Source: Lonicera japonica | Lineage: Eukaryota; Streptophyta; Magnoliopsida; Dipsacales; Caprifoliaceae | Reading direction: 5' to 3' | DNA: 64,000 nt | NCBI GenBank assembly: GCA_021464415.1 | Contig: CM038467.1 | Coordinates: 36,177,226-36,241,225, forward strand | Shown here: one piece after another, positions 1-11,156 of the stretch | Layout: every line of letters starts with the position of its first letter | Numbering within the stretch: position 1 is the first letter of the stretch | Notes under the pieces: generated by a model | What the model saw: only the letters and a program-made list of their open reading frames with translations | Told to the model about the DNA's origin: nothing | Databases searched by the model: none | Translations under genes and position numbers: made by a program

Positions 1-1
1 A

Positions 2-1160
2 GAAGGTCGTGAAAGGGTTTACAAAATCCATTTTGACTCCATAACTTTTAATATTTCTTGCTCGTGTAAGTTATTTGAAACCAAGGGATTACTATGTCGT
101 CATGCCTTGAAAGTGTTAGATTCCAAAAATATCACAAGTATACCAAGTCAGTACTTATTGAAGAGATGGACTAAAGGGGCCAAGAAAGGAATTGTGGTGA
201 ATACTGACTTATGCAAATCTTATAATAAGAATGCGAGATCTGCCCAATCATTGCGCTTGAGTGAGTTAATGCATGAAGCAAATAATGTTCTTAGTATAGC
301 ATCATTATCTGATTCAGGAACAAGGCTTGCCAAACAAAAGTTAGCAGAGGTTATGATGTTACTTGAAAGTGATATGGAAATTACTAGACCAAAGGAAAAT
401 TTGAATAGCATTGGTGACCAAACTCTTCATGATGTGCTCATTGCTAAGCCACCAGTTTTGAATCCCCCCACCATAAGGGCTAAAGGCATAACAAATGCTA
501 GGATAAAAAGTCAATTGGAGAAGAAAAGAAAAAAAGAAAGTCGCAAGAGTTGGAAATTCCTCTCGAGCTTCAAGGCCTACCACCATGGCTACTGGTAACA
601 ATTATTTTCTTTAAGTTGTTCTAGTATTTGATTTCATGTGCTAATAAAATTTTTTTTGTAGGCCAATCTGAGCAAAAGACCAACAGTGTTCTGCCTCATT
701 CAACTCATTACAATCCATCATTTCATCACTTTGGTGTACTTTTTCTTACACTTCATTATTTTGATGGTTAATTTTAATATTTATCTCCTAATATTTTATG
801 TATTCTTAGGATATTCCAAGCCATACTTTTGGACATTCGAATTTTCAATTTACAACCATGCTTCAAGGAAGTGATCAAATGCCTTACTTGAATGAGGTAT
901 ATGAATTTAATATGTACTCATGGGATAAAGAAATTAGATATTTCTAACTTGGGATTATTTTATGATGCATTAGGATTCATCTACAACTTTGAATGCAAAT
1001 TTCACATTTGGACAATCAACTAATTTAAATCAGGTTTGACTCATGATATAAAATTTAATTTTAATTATGTTAATTTCCATATTGATTCATGAATCAGTTT
1101 TCTAATTTTTGTTTGGACATCTTATTTGAACAGGTGTACTGTGCTCATTTTGATCTATAA
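2..1160 (+). CDS. 3' end of a FAR1/FHY3-related (FRS) protein gene, five exons visible
   Basis: The reading frame is open from base 2 and shows a SWIM zinc finger: Cys-Ser-Cys, then 11 residues later Cys-Arg-His (bases 59-103), the DNA-binding end of FAR1/FHY3 transcription factors, which derive from MULE transposases and act in the nucleus. A basic tail rich in Lys and Arg follows (about 500-550). I infer exons 2-594, 662-735, 810-896, 974-1033 and 1134-1160 from GT-AG borders that keep one frame to the TAA at 1158-1160; the tail is rich in Ser, Thr, Asn and Gln and has repeated FGHS/FGQS motifs, as FRS tails often do. Oddity: the SWIM frame and the tail frame differ by one base, and the shift must lie in the A-rich tract 521-540. 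It is either a one-base indel (pseudogene or sequence error) or an unseen splice. The 5' part lies outside the window. Confidence 0.8.
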
Positions 1161-1536
1161 AGACCAACATATTTTGCAAAGGAGAACCAAAAAATCTTTA
1201 GTTTGGCAAAATTACATTTATGTAGATGTGACGTAGTGTTCTCCTTTTCTTTTTGTTATGCTATTTGGCCAAGATTACACTTTTGTACAAGGGAATAATT
1301 CATTTTCCTTTTTGTTCCACTATTTTGCCAAAGACTACTTTTGTACATGAGATTAAGTTTGTGTTCTTCCTTGATATGTTATTTGAAGAAGGATTAGTCA
1401 ATTATAAATCCATTCATCCAAGTTACCAATGTTACACTTGATCAAAGAAAAAAAAAATATTTCTTCTTTGAGTTATTGATATCAAGCGAAAAGAGAAAAA
1501 AAACATACTTCTATTTTGATTGAGTTATTAATATTA

Positions 1537-1638
1537 GAAACAAAATTATACAACAAACTAAATTTTATTAGCATTACTTCATTAAAAGAAACAAAATTGT
1601 ACAGCAAACTAAATTTTATTAGCATCACTTCATTAAAA
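1537..1638. repeat. Two-copy 51-bp tandem repeat
   Basis: Copies at 1537-1587 and 1588-1638 begin GAAACAAAATT and end CTTCATTAAAA and differ at only a few bases. A second looser pair of about 65 bp follows (about 1635-1770) with shared AAACATTA and GAGTT blocks. No function is evident. Confidence 0.75.
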
Positions 1639-2608
1639 AATATATGTTTTTAAAAAAGAAAATAATATAAAACATTAATTGAGTTTGGGAAAGAAAAAAC
1701 TAGTAAAAAAAATATGTTTTAAAAAAAAGAAAAGAATGTAAAACATTATTCGAGTTCTGGAAAAGAAAAAAATTAATTGGAAAGTTAAAGGTCTGGTGAG
1801 AATTTAGAGGATATAGGCGGGAAAGATTTTATGGAGTGGAAGGGTATTGAAGGAAAGAGAAACTCAATTTTTTGGTTTATTTTATTAATTAAAAAATGTG
1901 TTAAAAAGTTTGTAAAGAAGGTTGACAAGTGGCATCATTTAATTGGCTTGGAATATTGAGTTGGCATGCTGACGTGGTATAATTGGTGCAGGAAAGTTTT
2001 TCTCGTATTTTAGGGGGCAGCCGAGGTGGGCCCTAATTCTTTTTTAATATTAATTTAAATGATGATATTAGCTTAACATAACTCTAGTACTATAAAATAA
2101 TTGTTGATGACATGTTAACGAGATTGGCTGAATAAGATTTGAAATAAATTTATAATCTTTTTTACCGAACTAAGCATGAACAACCTACTTCTATTAAATC
2201 TGTTAAAAAAAAACCTACTTTTATTAAATTTGATTCGACTTATTTATACCTGAGGGCGGAGATTAAAATTATATTTTAAAAAAATATATTGTAATAATTT
2301 GTAAAAAAAATAATTCGATCAAACTTTATTAATTATATATATATTTTAGAAAATATTATATGCAAAATTATAACATGGCCATTACAAATATGTCGTGCAC
2401 GTCCTCTCTATCATTTATTAATTAAGCATTTGGTGCGACGAGATTAATTATGATTATATCATTTATTGTTAAAAATGCATAAAATATTTTTTGTTGTAGA
2501 ACAAGTTTTAGCATAAGGATTCAAAAATTATGCATACAATAATTAAATAAATAATTGTTATTAATATTTAAGTAATACAAAAGATAAAAAATTAAGGAAG
2601 ACCAAAGC

Positions 2609-2850
2609 GCAACTAATGCACTGGGTGATAACTATTATTGATAAAGATTAATTTCGAGTATAACTATAAAGCAAACCCTAATCACCGATTAAAGAATTTA
2701 ATATTATTTAATTTCTTAAATTAATATACTCTCCAATCTAACAGCAACTAATGAACCGGGTGATAATCATAACCGTAAAACAAACCCCAACCACCCATTA
2801 GAAAATGCAATATTATTTAATTTCTCAAATTAATATACTCTCCAATTTAG
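2609..2850. repeat. Direct repeat of ~110-130 bp, two copies
   Basis: The first copy (2609-2740) and the second (2744-2850) both start GCAACTAATG, contain CGGGTGATAA or CTGGGTGATAA, and end TTAATATACTCTCCAAT. They are diverged, and the second is shorter by a small deletion. Confidence 0.65.
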
Positions 2851-4876
2851 CCAGAAAACAATATGATAAATAAACCTAACCTATGATAGGGTGAGAAGGG
2901 TTGTATTTATAGGGAGTAAATTCAATTGATTTAAAATTGTACAAAGCCAAAAGCAACTAATAATTAGACGATACAAAACTGACTAGAAATAGAATTTCCA
3001 TTACTTATATTGAATTGTGCTAGCAACTGGATCTAAATTGTTCCTAACAAACCATTAATTCGATTTTTAAGATTATAATATTTATACATAATGTTTTATA
3101 ATTTAGTTACCTCTAATATCTTAATATTAAAATATAAGAAACTTAAAAAATAAAAAAATTCCACCGTAATTTTGAGAAACAAACTCGATAAATATTATTT
3201 TAATATTTTCTAATTTAATTAGTTCTAATATTCTAATATTAAAATGGAAGAAACTTAAAAACTTTAAGAAACAAAAAATTCTGAAAATCACAAACCCTAA
3301 TTTTCAGAGACCAGCAGCATAAACATTATTTTTTATAAAGTAAAAGCAAATCAATACCTATATTATTATGTTTCATTCAAAATTTGTGTACTTTTAGATA
3401 GCATGACTCTAAATGGTCATGTCACGTACTGTATGTGTCTGGGTTGAAAGCAGATGAATTACACGAAAAATGTAGCTATTTTAATTTTGTATTCTACAAT
3501 TAGAATTAATTCATTATTCATAAAAGAAATTAAATTGAAATTTAAAAGTATAGCTTTAGCTATCAACTTAAAAAATCCAAGCTTTTTAATACAGTCTTAA
3601 GCTCAAGTGCCGCAAGAAAATAAATATTTAGAAAGATTGCCTAAGTTCAAGCCCAGCTCTCACCCCGTTTCCTTTTTTTTCAAACTACCTGGATTTCAAA
3701 CCAATTTTTTTTTTGTCCAAATAACTATGAGTACGCGTCGGATCATAATAATCATTGATTAAATTTAGTTAAATAAATTGAATCATAACGAAATGGCAAC
3801 AAAGACTATCAAATTTTGTTGTACTCACTATTATTTCTTTCTTTTTACTTTTTTTTGTTATTTCTATCTTATGTTTTAATCCTATTTTTTAATATGTATG
3901 TGAATGCGTTATATATTATCTTCTCGCTAGATGATATATGGTCCCTTTTTAACCATTGAAATTATTATGTGTCAACAAGTTATTTGGAAATATAAAAAGC
4001 AATACTAAAAATATATATCGAAAATATGGAATTATGAAAGTGTTTACGATGAGTGCGAATGTTTTTATTTCTCGTCATGCCTATCTCTAAATAGGCTTTC
4101 CACTTGCGAACCACACATTCAGCGACAATTTAACATTTGCCTAATCCTAACTCGTTGGCGACAAAAGAATAAAAGCTTGATCTGTAAATGAACGTTCTGC
4201 AATATTAGATCTAGCTTGCTATATATCATGGATTAGGTGGTGGTGATTTTCTACGTCTATTTTCCTTCTCACAATTTTACCTACTCTCTCTATCTCATGA
4301 CTCTTAACATTACGACGACAAGAGGGTAATTGGAAAATATTCTTTATTACTAATCCTACAAGATTTGGAATCAATTTTGTTCGATCGAGAGAAGCACCTC
4401 ACAGAGGAATAAAATCCGCATCCTTACTAAAAAGTAAAGGTTTAATTATTTAACATATGTACTGCAACCGAGAGAAGGATGAGGAACGTGAATAATTTTT
4501 TAGAATATTACACTATAACAAGAAATGTCATTATTTTTTCTAATTATAATATTTAGCATTTACATTAATAATGATAATAAAATTGTAAGCATTTTGGGAT
4601 AGTTTTTGCATTGTGTCAAAGGCCACACCGTTTTATTTTTGTGTCCGACCCCAAAGACGGCTTTTTAAGAATTAAGTCATGACTTTCTTCAAAAAAAAAA
4701 AAAAAAGTCATGACTACACATAAGTGATATAGGATCACCCAAAGTGTTTAACCTGCCCTTATACGATGCAGCATCACTAAAGGCATGTACTACAACTTTC
4801 TTACAAAACTAAGGTTGTTCTATCTCCCCCTTAGGGACCAACGTAGGAAAAGAACCCACAGAATGTAACTTGCAAG

Positions 4877-5480
4877 CAGTGGCGGAGCCAGAAAAAATTT
4901 TAGGGGGAGGGGGGGGGCCAAAAAAAAATTATGCCAAATCAAATTCAATAATTATGTTTATAGATCAATTTTTTACTAAAATACTTGTCTATTCTGTTTC
5001 AATATTTCAGAAAAGTTAAAAATGATATACTAAAATTAATTATATATTTTGAAATATCTTTTGATATATAATCTAAAAATAAAATAAAATGAAGGCTATG
5101 TTTCTGAAGAAAAAATAAATAAATTAAACAATTGTGAAGAACAGCTGCCTAAGTAAGAAATAAAAAAAAGAGAGAATTAAATATATATTACAAACTTACA
5201 CCTTGAACTTATAGTGCCAATTACACAGAGCCCCCTACACAAAAATCACACAAATTTCCCAGACCCCTCCCTCACACCAGGCGTTGCTTCCTTAACTCAT
5301 ATTCTACTTAACTGATATTACAACCGCTTCCCCCCAAACTTAAAAGTTTAATCTCAAATAACACCCCTCGACCAAATTTACGCATTGGCCCCTCAACTTT
5401 TCCTTCCCACACATAAGCCCCTATACTCTCTAAAAATTTCAAAAAGTCCCAAGTGAGGCCCACACGTGGCTCCACCCCTG
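4877..5480. mobile_element. Non-autonomous hAT element, 604 bp
   Basis: The ends are imperfect 14-bp inverted repeats, CAGTGGCGGAGCCA on the left and the reverse complement of CAGGGGTGGAGCCA on the right. The element is flanked by a perfect 8-bp target duplication CTTGCAAG at 4869-4876 and 5481-5488. An 8-bp duplication with CAG-type ends is the hAT hallmark. No transposase is present. The interior has a G-run near the left end and pyrimidine-rich DNA to the right. A relative lies at 25510-28478. Confidence 0.88.
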
Positions 5481-5504
5481 CTTGCAAGTATACATGATAT
5501 ACAC

Positions 5505-5858
5505 GTGTAAATAGCAAAAATGACTCCTAAAGTTTGACACAATCCTCTTACTCGTCCTTAAAATTTAATTTTTTGTTGAAGCATCCTTAAAGTTATTAAG
5601 TTGTCCCTTGCTCGTTTAAAACTAGATGGCCCGTTAAAAAATGGACTAAAAACTCCGAGAATAACTCCTAAAGTTTGATATTTGTCCCTCACTCGTCCAA
5701 CCGCATGTGTTTTATGTCCAAGTTTTTAAAAGGGCATTCAGTTTTGGATGAGTGATAGACAAATTAAAAACTTTAAGAATACTTCAACTAAAAATTAAAC
5801 TTTAAGAAAGAGTGAGAGAATTATGTCAAATTTCAGGAGTCATTTTTACTAATTACCC
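5505..5858. mobile_element. Foldback MITE-like inverted repeat
   Basis: The two halves are imperfect reverse complements: AAAAATGACTCCTAAAGTTTG on the left pairs with the right end TTTCAGGAGTCATTTTTAC, and similarity continues for about 110 bp. It has no coding capacity. A clean target duplication was not seen, so superfamily and exact ends are uncertain. A Mutator-type foldback is possible from the G[TG]GTAA ends. Confidence 0.6.
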
Positions 5859-6292
5859 TAAGATACACACTAGGGCACATACATTGTCTGCCTAAGACAA
5901 AAAATATTATCACCATTTAACCAATAATCAAATACAATCAATTCAATAATTAAAATGGTGGTCCCACTAATTTTATCAATCAAAAGAAAACGTAGGCGAG
6001 TCTTTTCAAAATAAGCCAATATTTCACGTACAGTACTCCCATTTTTTGTGAAAAATTTTGAACCAGTCAAGTTTGGCAAATTAATCAAACTAGTAATCCC
6101 ACAATTTTGCTTATTTAAAAGAAAGAAAAAGTAAAGAACAAGAAATTATTGTCAAGTACCACATTGTAAATAACTTTTATGTACTTAGAGTACTTATACG
6201 AGGAATAAGTCATGTAGAACACATTCTAAAGATACATTGACATATTATCACTTAGTTGAATATTTATTAGTAGCTAGGACACACATGACACA
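5859..6292. other. Intergenic DNA left of the Athila element
   Basis: No gene or repeat is recognisable. The last bases, ACACA at 6288-6292, would be the target-site duplication of the Athila insertion, but no partner is visible on the right, where the locus is truncated. Confidence 0.5.
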
Positions 6293-7948
6293 TGACGCAA
6301 CTTAAATAACGCGCTTCGATAAAGCCTAAGTGCAGGCACGTCAAGTTGTAATATAGTCTCGGAAGTCCGAGTGTCGAACCACAGGGATAAGTGAAAAGGG
6401 ATGGAATGGATTACGGATTAAAGTGTTTTCTGATTCTTGTAAGATGAAATGGTTGTAGAACAACGGAAATGTAAAACAGTTGTGAAAATTAATAAGAAAG
6501 CACTAAGGTAGGTGGAGGTTAGTTAGGATTAAAGAGACGGTGATCACTAGCTCATACAAAGATTACAACACAAGATTTCTCGATATATGGGGAATGTTGG
6601 TGTATCTCTCAATAGCAAAGGGTGCGACGCTAGGCGACTCATTCCCGAGTTGAAGCTATATCGAGAAAGAGACAAACGACATTCCACCAAAGACGGGGTT
6701 ATCATTCCTACCTCTTAGCTACGGGTGTGAAGCAAGGCAACCCATTCCCGATGAAGCTAATCCGAGATAGATATGACAAACTCATCATTAAAAGATTTAA
6801 CATAAAGCAAGTGTAGTAATCTCATGATTTAAAGAATGAAAATTATAAAGTGAATCCTAACAATGAAACGGAATAAAGTTTATGGGATAAATTAGTCAAC
6901 TCATCATTTATCACATATGGTAGAAAATAAAGAGTCTAAGTATCACATAAAGTGTAAGAAGCACTCAATATATCAATAAATGAATCAAAGATAAGCTAAA
7001 CAAATTTAAAATCCATCTATGGAGTTTTAAGAACTATTCATAATTTCTATGAAGAGGGAAAAACTCCATGGATGGGGGAAAGGGACTACAAGCTTTTTAG
7101 AACCATATGAATATGTTGTATGCTCATTAACAACCAAGAACTAAATATACAAGGCATATAAAGTCTTAACTTAATATGAAAATACCTAGAAAGCTTGAAA
7201 TAATGGAAGATATGATGAAGAAGAAGAAGATTCACAAATATTTATCAAACTTTAAATATGGATTGAGCCATTAATCACCAAAAATCATATCCCAATCAAC
7301 CTCCGTAACCTTAGTAATAGACTACTCCATAATAGATGCAAGAACAAATATCATAGAAGAAGAAATCATTCTTACAAATTAAGCACTTACAATGGAGAAA
7401 TGAAGAACAATCAACAAGTGAGCTCTCTCCTCTCTCTAGAACTCTAAGTGTTAAAAACTAGATAATATCTCACTTTTAAGGTAAAAGAAATAATATATAT
7501 TAAAAGGTAGAAAAATATCTAAGTAAATATCTAAAATAGCTTGAACCACTAAAATAGCCCATTTTGGGTGTGAAATGGCCAAGTTGCCAGGGCCATGATT
7601 GATCATGGCCAACCTATGATCGATCATGGGGTCTTCTGCCTGAATGCCAGTTTGTACCATGATCGATCATGGTTAACCCATGATCGATCATGCTTCTGGG
7701 AAATTCCTCAGATCAGCATTTTGCGAGCTTTTCACTAGCGCTTGATCAATCATTCGAAGGCCATTGCATCCTATGCCTATAAACACATAGAAACACAACA
7801 AAAGCACACCTAGCGGGACGATGTTAGATACAAAACTCGCCAAGACACTAATCTCGAGATAAGTGGATAATTAGGCAGAATTAAAGCAACAAACGCGACA
7901 TGCGACTCCGAGAAAGAGCTTATGCATGACAAAATTATGCGTTTATCA
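6293..7948 (-). repeat. Athila LTR, left copy (3' LTR in element orientation)
   Basis: It runs from TGACGCAACTTAAATAACGC to GCGTTTATCA (plus strand), giving TG...CA ends in both orientations. It is nearly identical to 16689-18344. The palindrome cluster at 7594-7692 lies about 260-350 bp inside the element-sense start. A diverged relative is the solo LTR at 26187-27915. Confidence 0.92.
7594..7692. promoter_or_regulatory. Palindrome cluster in Athila left LTR (4 x CATGATCGATCATG type)
   Basis: Four copies of a 14-bp palindrome centred on ATCGAT start at 7594 (one mismatch), 7615 (one mismatch), 7658 and 7679. The spacers between some of them share TTCTGCCTGAATGCC. In element orientation the cluster lies upstream of AT-rich, TATA-like DNA (GGGCTATTTTAG, then TTTTAATATATATT). 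A regulatory role is inferred from position. Confidence 0.6.
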
Positions 7949-7962
7949 ACTCCCCTCAACTT
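7949..7962 (-). other. Polypurine tract next to the Athila 3' LTR
   Basis: On the minus strand AAGTTGAGGGGAGT directly precedes the LTR start TGATAAACGC, the position of the plus-strand primer. The core AAGTTGAGGGG recurs at 9015-9025 and 11047-11057, and after the right LTR at 18348-18358. Confidence 0.75.
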
Positions 7963-9306
7963 ATCTCTTGCTAGTCCCTTAGCAAGACAACAATATATAA
8001 TTACAAAAATTAATATGCTATACAAAAAGTTATTAACTTCTAAGTTCCCAAAGAAGACGAGTTGCATCTCGTGAAGGTTTTCAGAAATGATACCTACAAA
8101 CATTAGGAGTTTGATCATGATGAATGATGAGAATGAAGATTCAAGTTTCAATTTCCAAAGCAAAATGCATTACTATCAATTTTCCAGAACGATGGACTTT
8201 TGAATGATCATCTAATTCGCCTATCTCCTTTAGAACACAATCCCATATTCTCCAATGCTGACATACTAGACTTCGATTCAAGCAATTCAATATAAACACA
8301 AAGAGTCATAGTCATTTGAGAAGGAAGAGAGAATTTTTTCAAAAACAAAAGCTCCGAGATTTGTCGATTCTAAGCACTTTCTTTATCTTTTCTTGGAAAT
8401 TTTGCTAAATTAGATCAGGGCGGTTTTCATCTCTATGGGGGGCAGCGGTCTCACTTATGAAATTTTCTCATTACTGCTCATTCATTGGAGCTCGAAGGAA
8501 GCTATTCACCCTTTTCCATATGGTAACCTTTACCCATCCGTAATATTAGACAAAGAGACTTAAGATTTAGTCAAGTGAAGCTTTAAGTCAATATTAGGAT
8601 AAAAGTCATCCAAGTTATCAAAGTACTATGCTTTTGTCCTCTCATTGGAGGATCTTTTCGAAAGAGCTTCCATTATTTTTGGACAAAAATTTCTCTTCTC
8701 TCAATGAAAATAAATCTACGTGTTATTACCGAATTGGAAACAACCGAAGCAATCTAGCATGCGGAGCAAGAGAATATAACGGGATATGAGACTAAATGGA
8801 GCAAGGCAATTTAGATTATCATTCAAATTCCTATCCAAATCAAAGAATTCATGCCAAAAGCTAAAGAAACAATAATCTTCATCAAACAAAATATCAATCA
8901 ATCAATCATCAATTTTCAAACTTCTCAAAAAAAACAAAATTTTGAGCACATCTCTTCTACTCATGGAAAAACACAAAAGCAAGCCAAAACAAAATAAACA
9001 CAAAATAACGTACCCCCCTCAACTTGAAAGAAACATTGTCCTCAATGGAAAGAGAACAATAAAATTGCACGGAAGGGCTACTTTGGCTTTGCTTTCCATG
9101 AGACAAAAAAAATAAGAGATAAACAACCACTATTCACAAAACGGGTTAGAATTAGAATTCAGAAGCAAAAACCATAACATTCAACCATTAAAACCAAGTT
9201 CTAAAGTTAACATCATGTCAGAAATCTAATACAACCCAAAAGAAATAAAATAAAACTAAGCATAAATATAACTACTTAAAGAGTTTTTCAGGATTTGCAA
9301 CTATCA
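7963..9306 (-). other. Athila 3' untranslated internal region
   Basis: This follows the third ORF in element orientation and reaches the polypurine tract. I see no conserved reading frame. The small open frame around 7810-8163 spans the LTR border and is not protein-like. The part 7949-8512 is repeated at 18345-18902. A second polypurine-like tract lies at 9015-9025. Confidence 0.6.
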
Positions 9307-10503
9307 TCACATGTCGGGAGGTGGGGGTGGGGGAAAACGACCATACAACGCCTCGAACTGCTGGCGTATGAACTCCTGCTGGGTCGCCATCTGAGCTGCA
9401 ACTCGTGCCTCGACCTAAGCTGCAATATCTGCCTCCAAACGGTCCTGACGCAATACCATAATCTCAACCCTCTCATTGATGCTAGCAAACCCAGTCTGCA
9501 TCAAAGCAGTCATCTGCTCAAACTGTTCTCTCATGAATTCCCTAGTGTCATCTACTGGCCCAGAGCTTGCCCGTCTTCTCCTCCTTGAGGGGCCCGGGAG
9601 ATCTGCTCCTGCTTCTTCTGCCCCCTCTTCTTCAGACTCAACTTGAGGAGGAGCGGTTGAAGAACTTGGCCGGTTCCTTAATTGACCAGCGGCTCGAGTT
9701 TGGGACGATCGGTTAAGTGGTGCTCGAGGCATTTTTTTCACATCCTCATCTCTCTCGGTTACCCCCGCTCGCAAACATACCTTAGTGATTAACGACCCAA
9801 ATTTGATTGTTTCGTTGTGGGCGACTAAGTCTATGATTCTAGCAATCCGCCCAATGATGTGACGAAGCAAACAAATGCGCTTGTTTGCTACAATAGCGTA
9901 TACCACATACGCTTGAGAAGGGTACAGGTGTTGGGTATGTGAAGTTGGGTCCAAAGCATTGGCAATTACTAGCCACAATGTCCTAAGGCTGTCATGTAAA
10001 TTGCTCCTATCGAATTGAGTTCCAATCCACTCCATTGGTCTACCGGCTAAAAATGTAGCTAAATCATTAGCTCTTGGCTCTTCATAAGGGGTACCATCCG
10101 AATAAGGGAGGTCGTGGGCATTGGGTGGTAAGGCCGGGATTCCCGTAATCGCACTCAAAACCTCGAGGTTAAAATGAACCGTTTTGCCTCGAACATGAGC
10201 AACATATGCATATGATGTATTTGGAACTTGAATTAAACTTGCGATAAATTCACGACAAATGGTGAGATTACATTGAGTACCTTGTTCACGCAAGTAGTTA
10301 ATCCACCCCGGATATCGCTCAAACGTTGCTCATTGAGGGAAATCGTCCAGCGAACCAATGTAGACCGGCCTCTCAATGACTACCGTCCTTGTCTTAAAAG
10401 CGTAATTCCACCAATCGAATTCTTGGCGGCTTCGAAATCCGCGGTAGCCACCCCTTGCGGCTTGAATTTCAAGTGGCTTAGTGGGAGGGTTAGAGGAAGC
10501 CAT
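9307..10503 (-). pseudogene. Athila third ORF (env-position; putative plant transposon protein domain), broken
   Basis: The likely start is the ATG at 10501-10503 and the natural stop is TGA at 9307-9309, about 397 codons. Two in-frame stops break it: TGA at 10330-10332 and TAG at 9415-9417. The middle section (HVRGKTVHF, AYVVYAIVANKRIC, LITKVCLRAGV) resembles the domain Pfam calls putative plant transposon protein, common in the env-like position of Athila elements. A Pro/Ser/Glu-rich linker follows, then a Met/Gln/Glu-rich probable coiled coil and a tail of six prolines. No signal peptide or membrane segment was seen, so envelope function is not supported. It lies downstream of integrase and just downstream of the palindrome array 10805-10989, which may hold its own promoter. 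Confidence 0.75.
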
Positions 10504-10804
10504 GAAAGAGTAATGTGGAATTACGCTTTAGAGGAGGGAGAGATGAGGAATTTCGAGATTTGATAAGATAGGGCTCGAAATTGGTGAGGAGAGAGAGAAA
10601 GGGGGATTTTTGGGATGGGATTGATGATTGAGGTTTGAAATTGGGAGATTTGATGGTTGATTTTAGGTTGGGAAGGTTGGAAATGGTGTTTGGGGAAGGT
10701 TTGGGATCAATGGGGGAAGAGGGGCTAGGGTTTGGAGAGGATTTGGGAGAAGGAGAAGTGAGAAATGGGGGTTTAGAAACGGCGCCCCTGTTTTATTACG
10801 GGAC

Positions 10805-10989
10805 CATGATCGATCATGGGTGGTCATTCTGCCCAAGTGAAAATTTGTACAATGATCGATCATGGAATCCCATGATCGATCATGCTGCCTTCTGCCTGAA
10901 TGCCTCCTCTTCCATGATCGATCATGGAATCCCATGATCGATCATGACATATGCTGCCTGAGAAAAATTTTCTACCATGATCGATCATG
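10805..10989. promoter_or_regulatory. Internal palindrome array upstream of Athila ORF3 (6 copies)
   Basis: Six copies of the palindrome CATGATCGATCATG (one with a changed first base) lie between the integrase end (11157) and the ORF3 start (10503). Two pairs are joined by GAATCC. On the minus strand the array is followed by GTAATAAAACAGGGG, a weak TATA-like site. The same palindrome occurs in the LTRs. The array also creates spurious reading frames on both strands rich in Asp-Arg-Ser-Trp or Ile-Asp-His-Gly, which I do not regard as genes. Confidence 0.6.
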
Positions 10990-11156
10990 GACCAATCTGC
11001 CAGAAAAATTTTCTTTGCCTTCTTTGCACCAAAACACCTTACTGCTCCCCTCAACTTGATCCGTTTAGACTTAATGACACCCGATTCTCCGATGATGATT
11101 CCTGAAACTCAAAAACACTAACAAAAAACATTATTTACAAAATCGACCCATGCCTT

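Larger units (their letters stand above)
1161..4868. other. AT-rich intergenic DNA
   Basis: I see no convincing gene here. It holds A/T runs, two local tandem duplications (1537-1638 and 2609-2850, listed separately) and a stretch around 3090-3780 that resembles 19900-21010 in the same order (see findings). At 4511 a short CACTATAACAAGAAA stretch recalls a CACTA transposon end, but no matching second end was found. Confidence 0.6.

Noticed and set aside
4511..4560. CACTA transposon end (CACTATAACAAGAAA)
   Set aside because: Only one short end; no partner inverted repeat or 3-bp duplication found.
7810..8163. 117-residue frame at the LTR-interior border (repeated at 18206-18499)
   Set aside because: It crosses the LTR edge and is repeated only because the DNA is duplicated; no domain.
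9307..10503. True envelope protein in the env position of the Athila element
   Set aside because: No signal peptide or membrane segment is visible; the middle resembles the putative plant transposon protein domain instead.
10663..11059. Overlapping reading frames on both strands rich in Asp-Arg-Ser-Trp / Ile-Asp-His-Gly
   Set aside because: They are produced by the repeated palindrome CATGATCGATCATG, which reads alike on both strands; no conserved protein.
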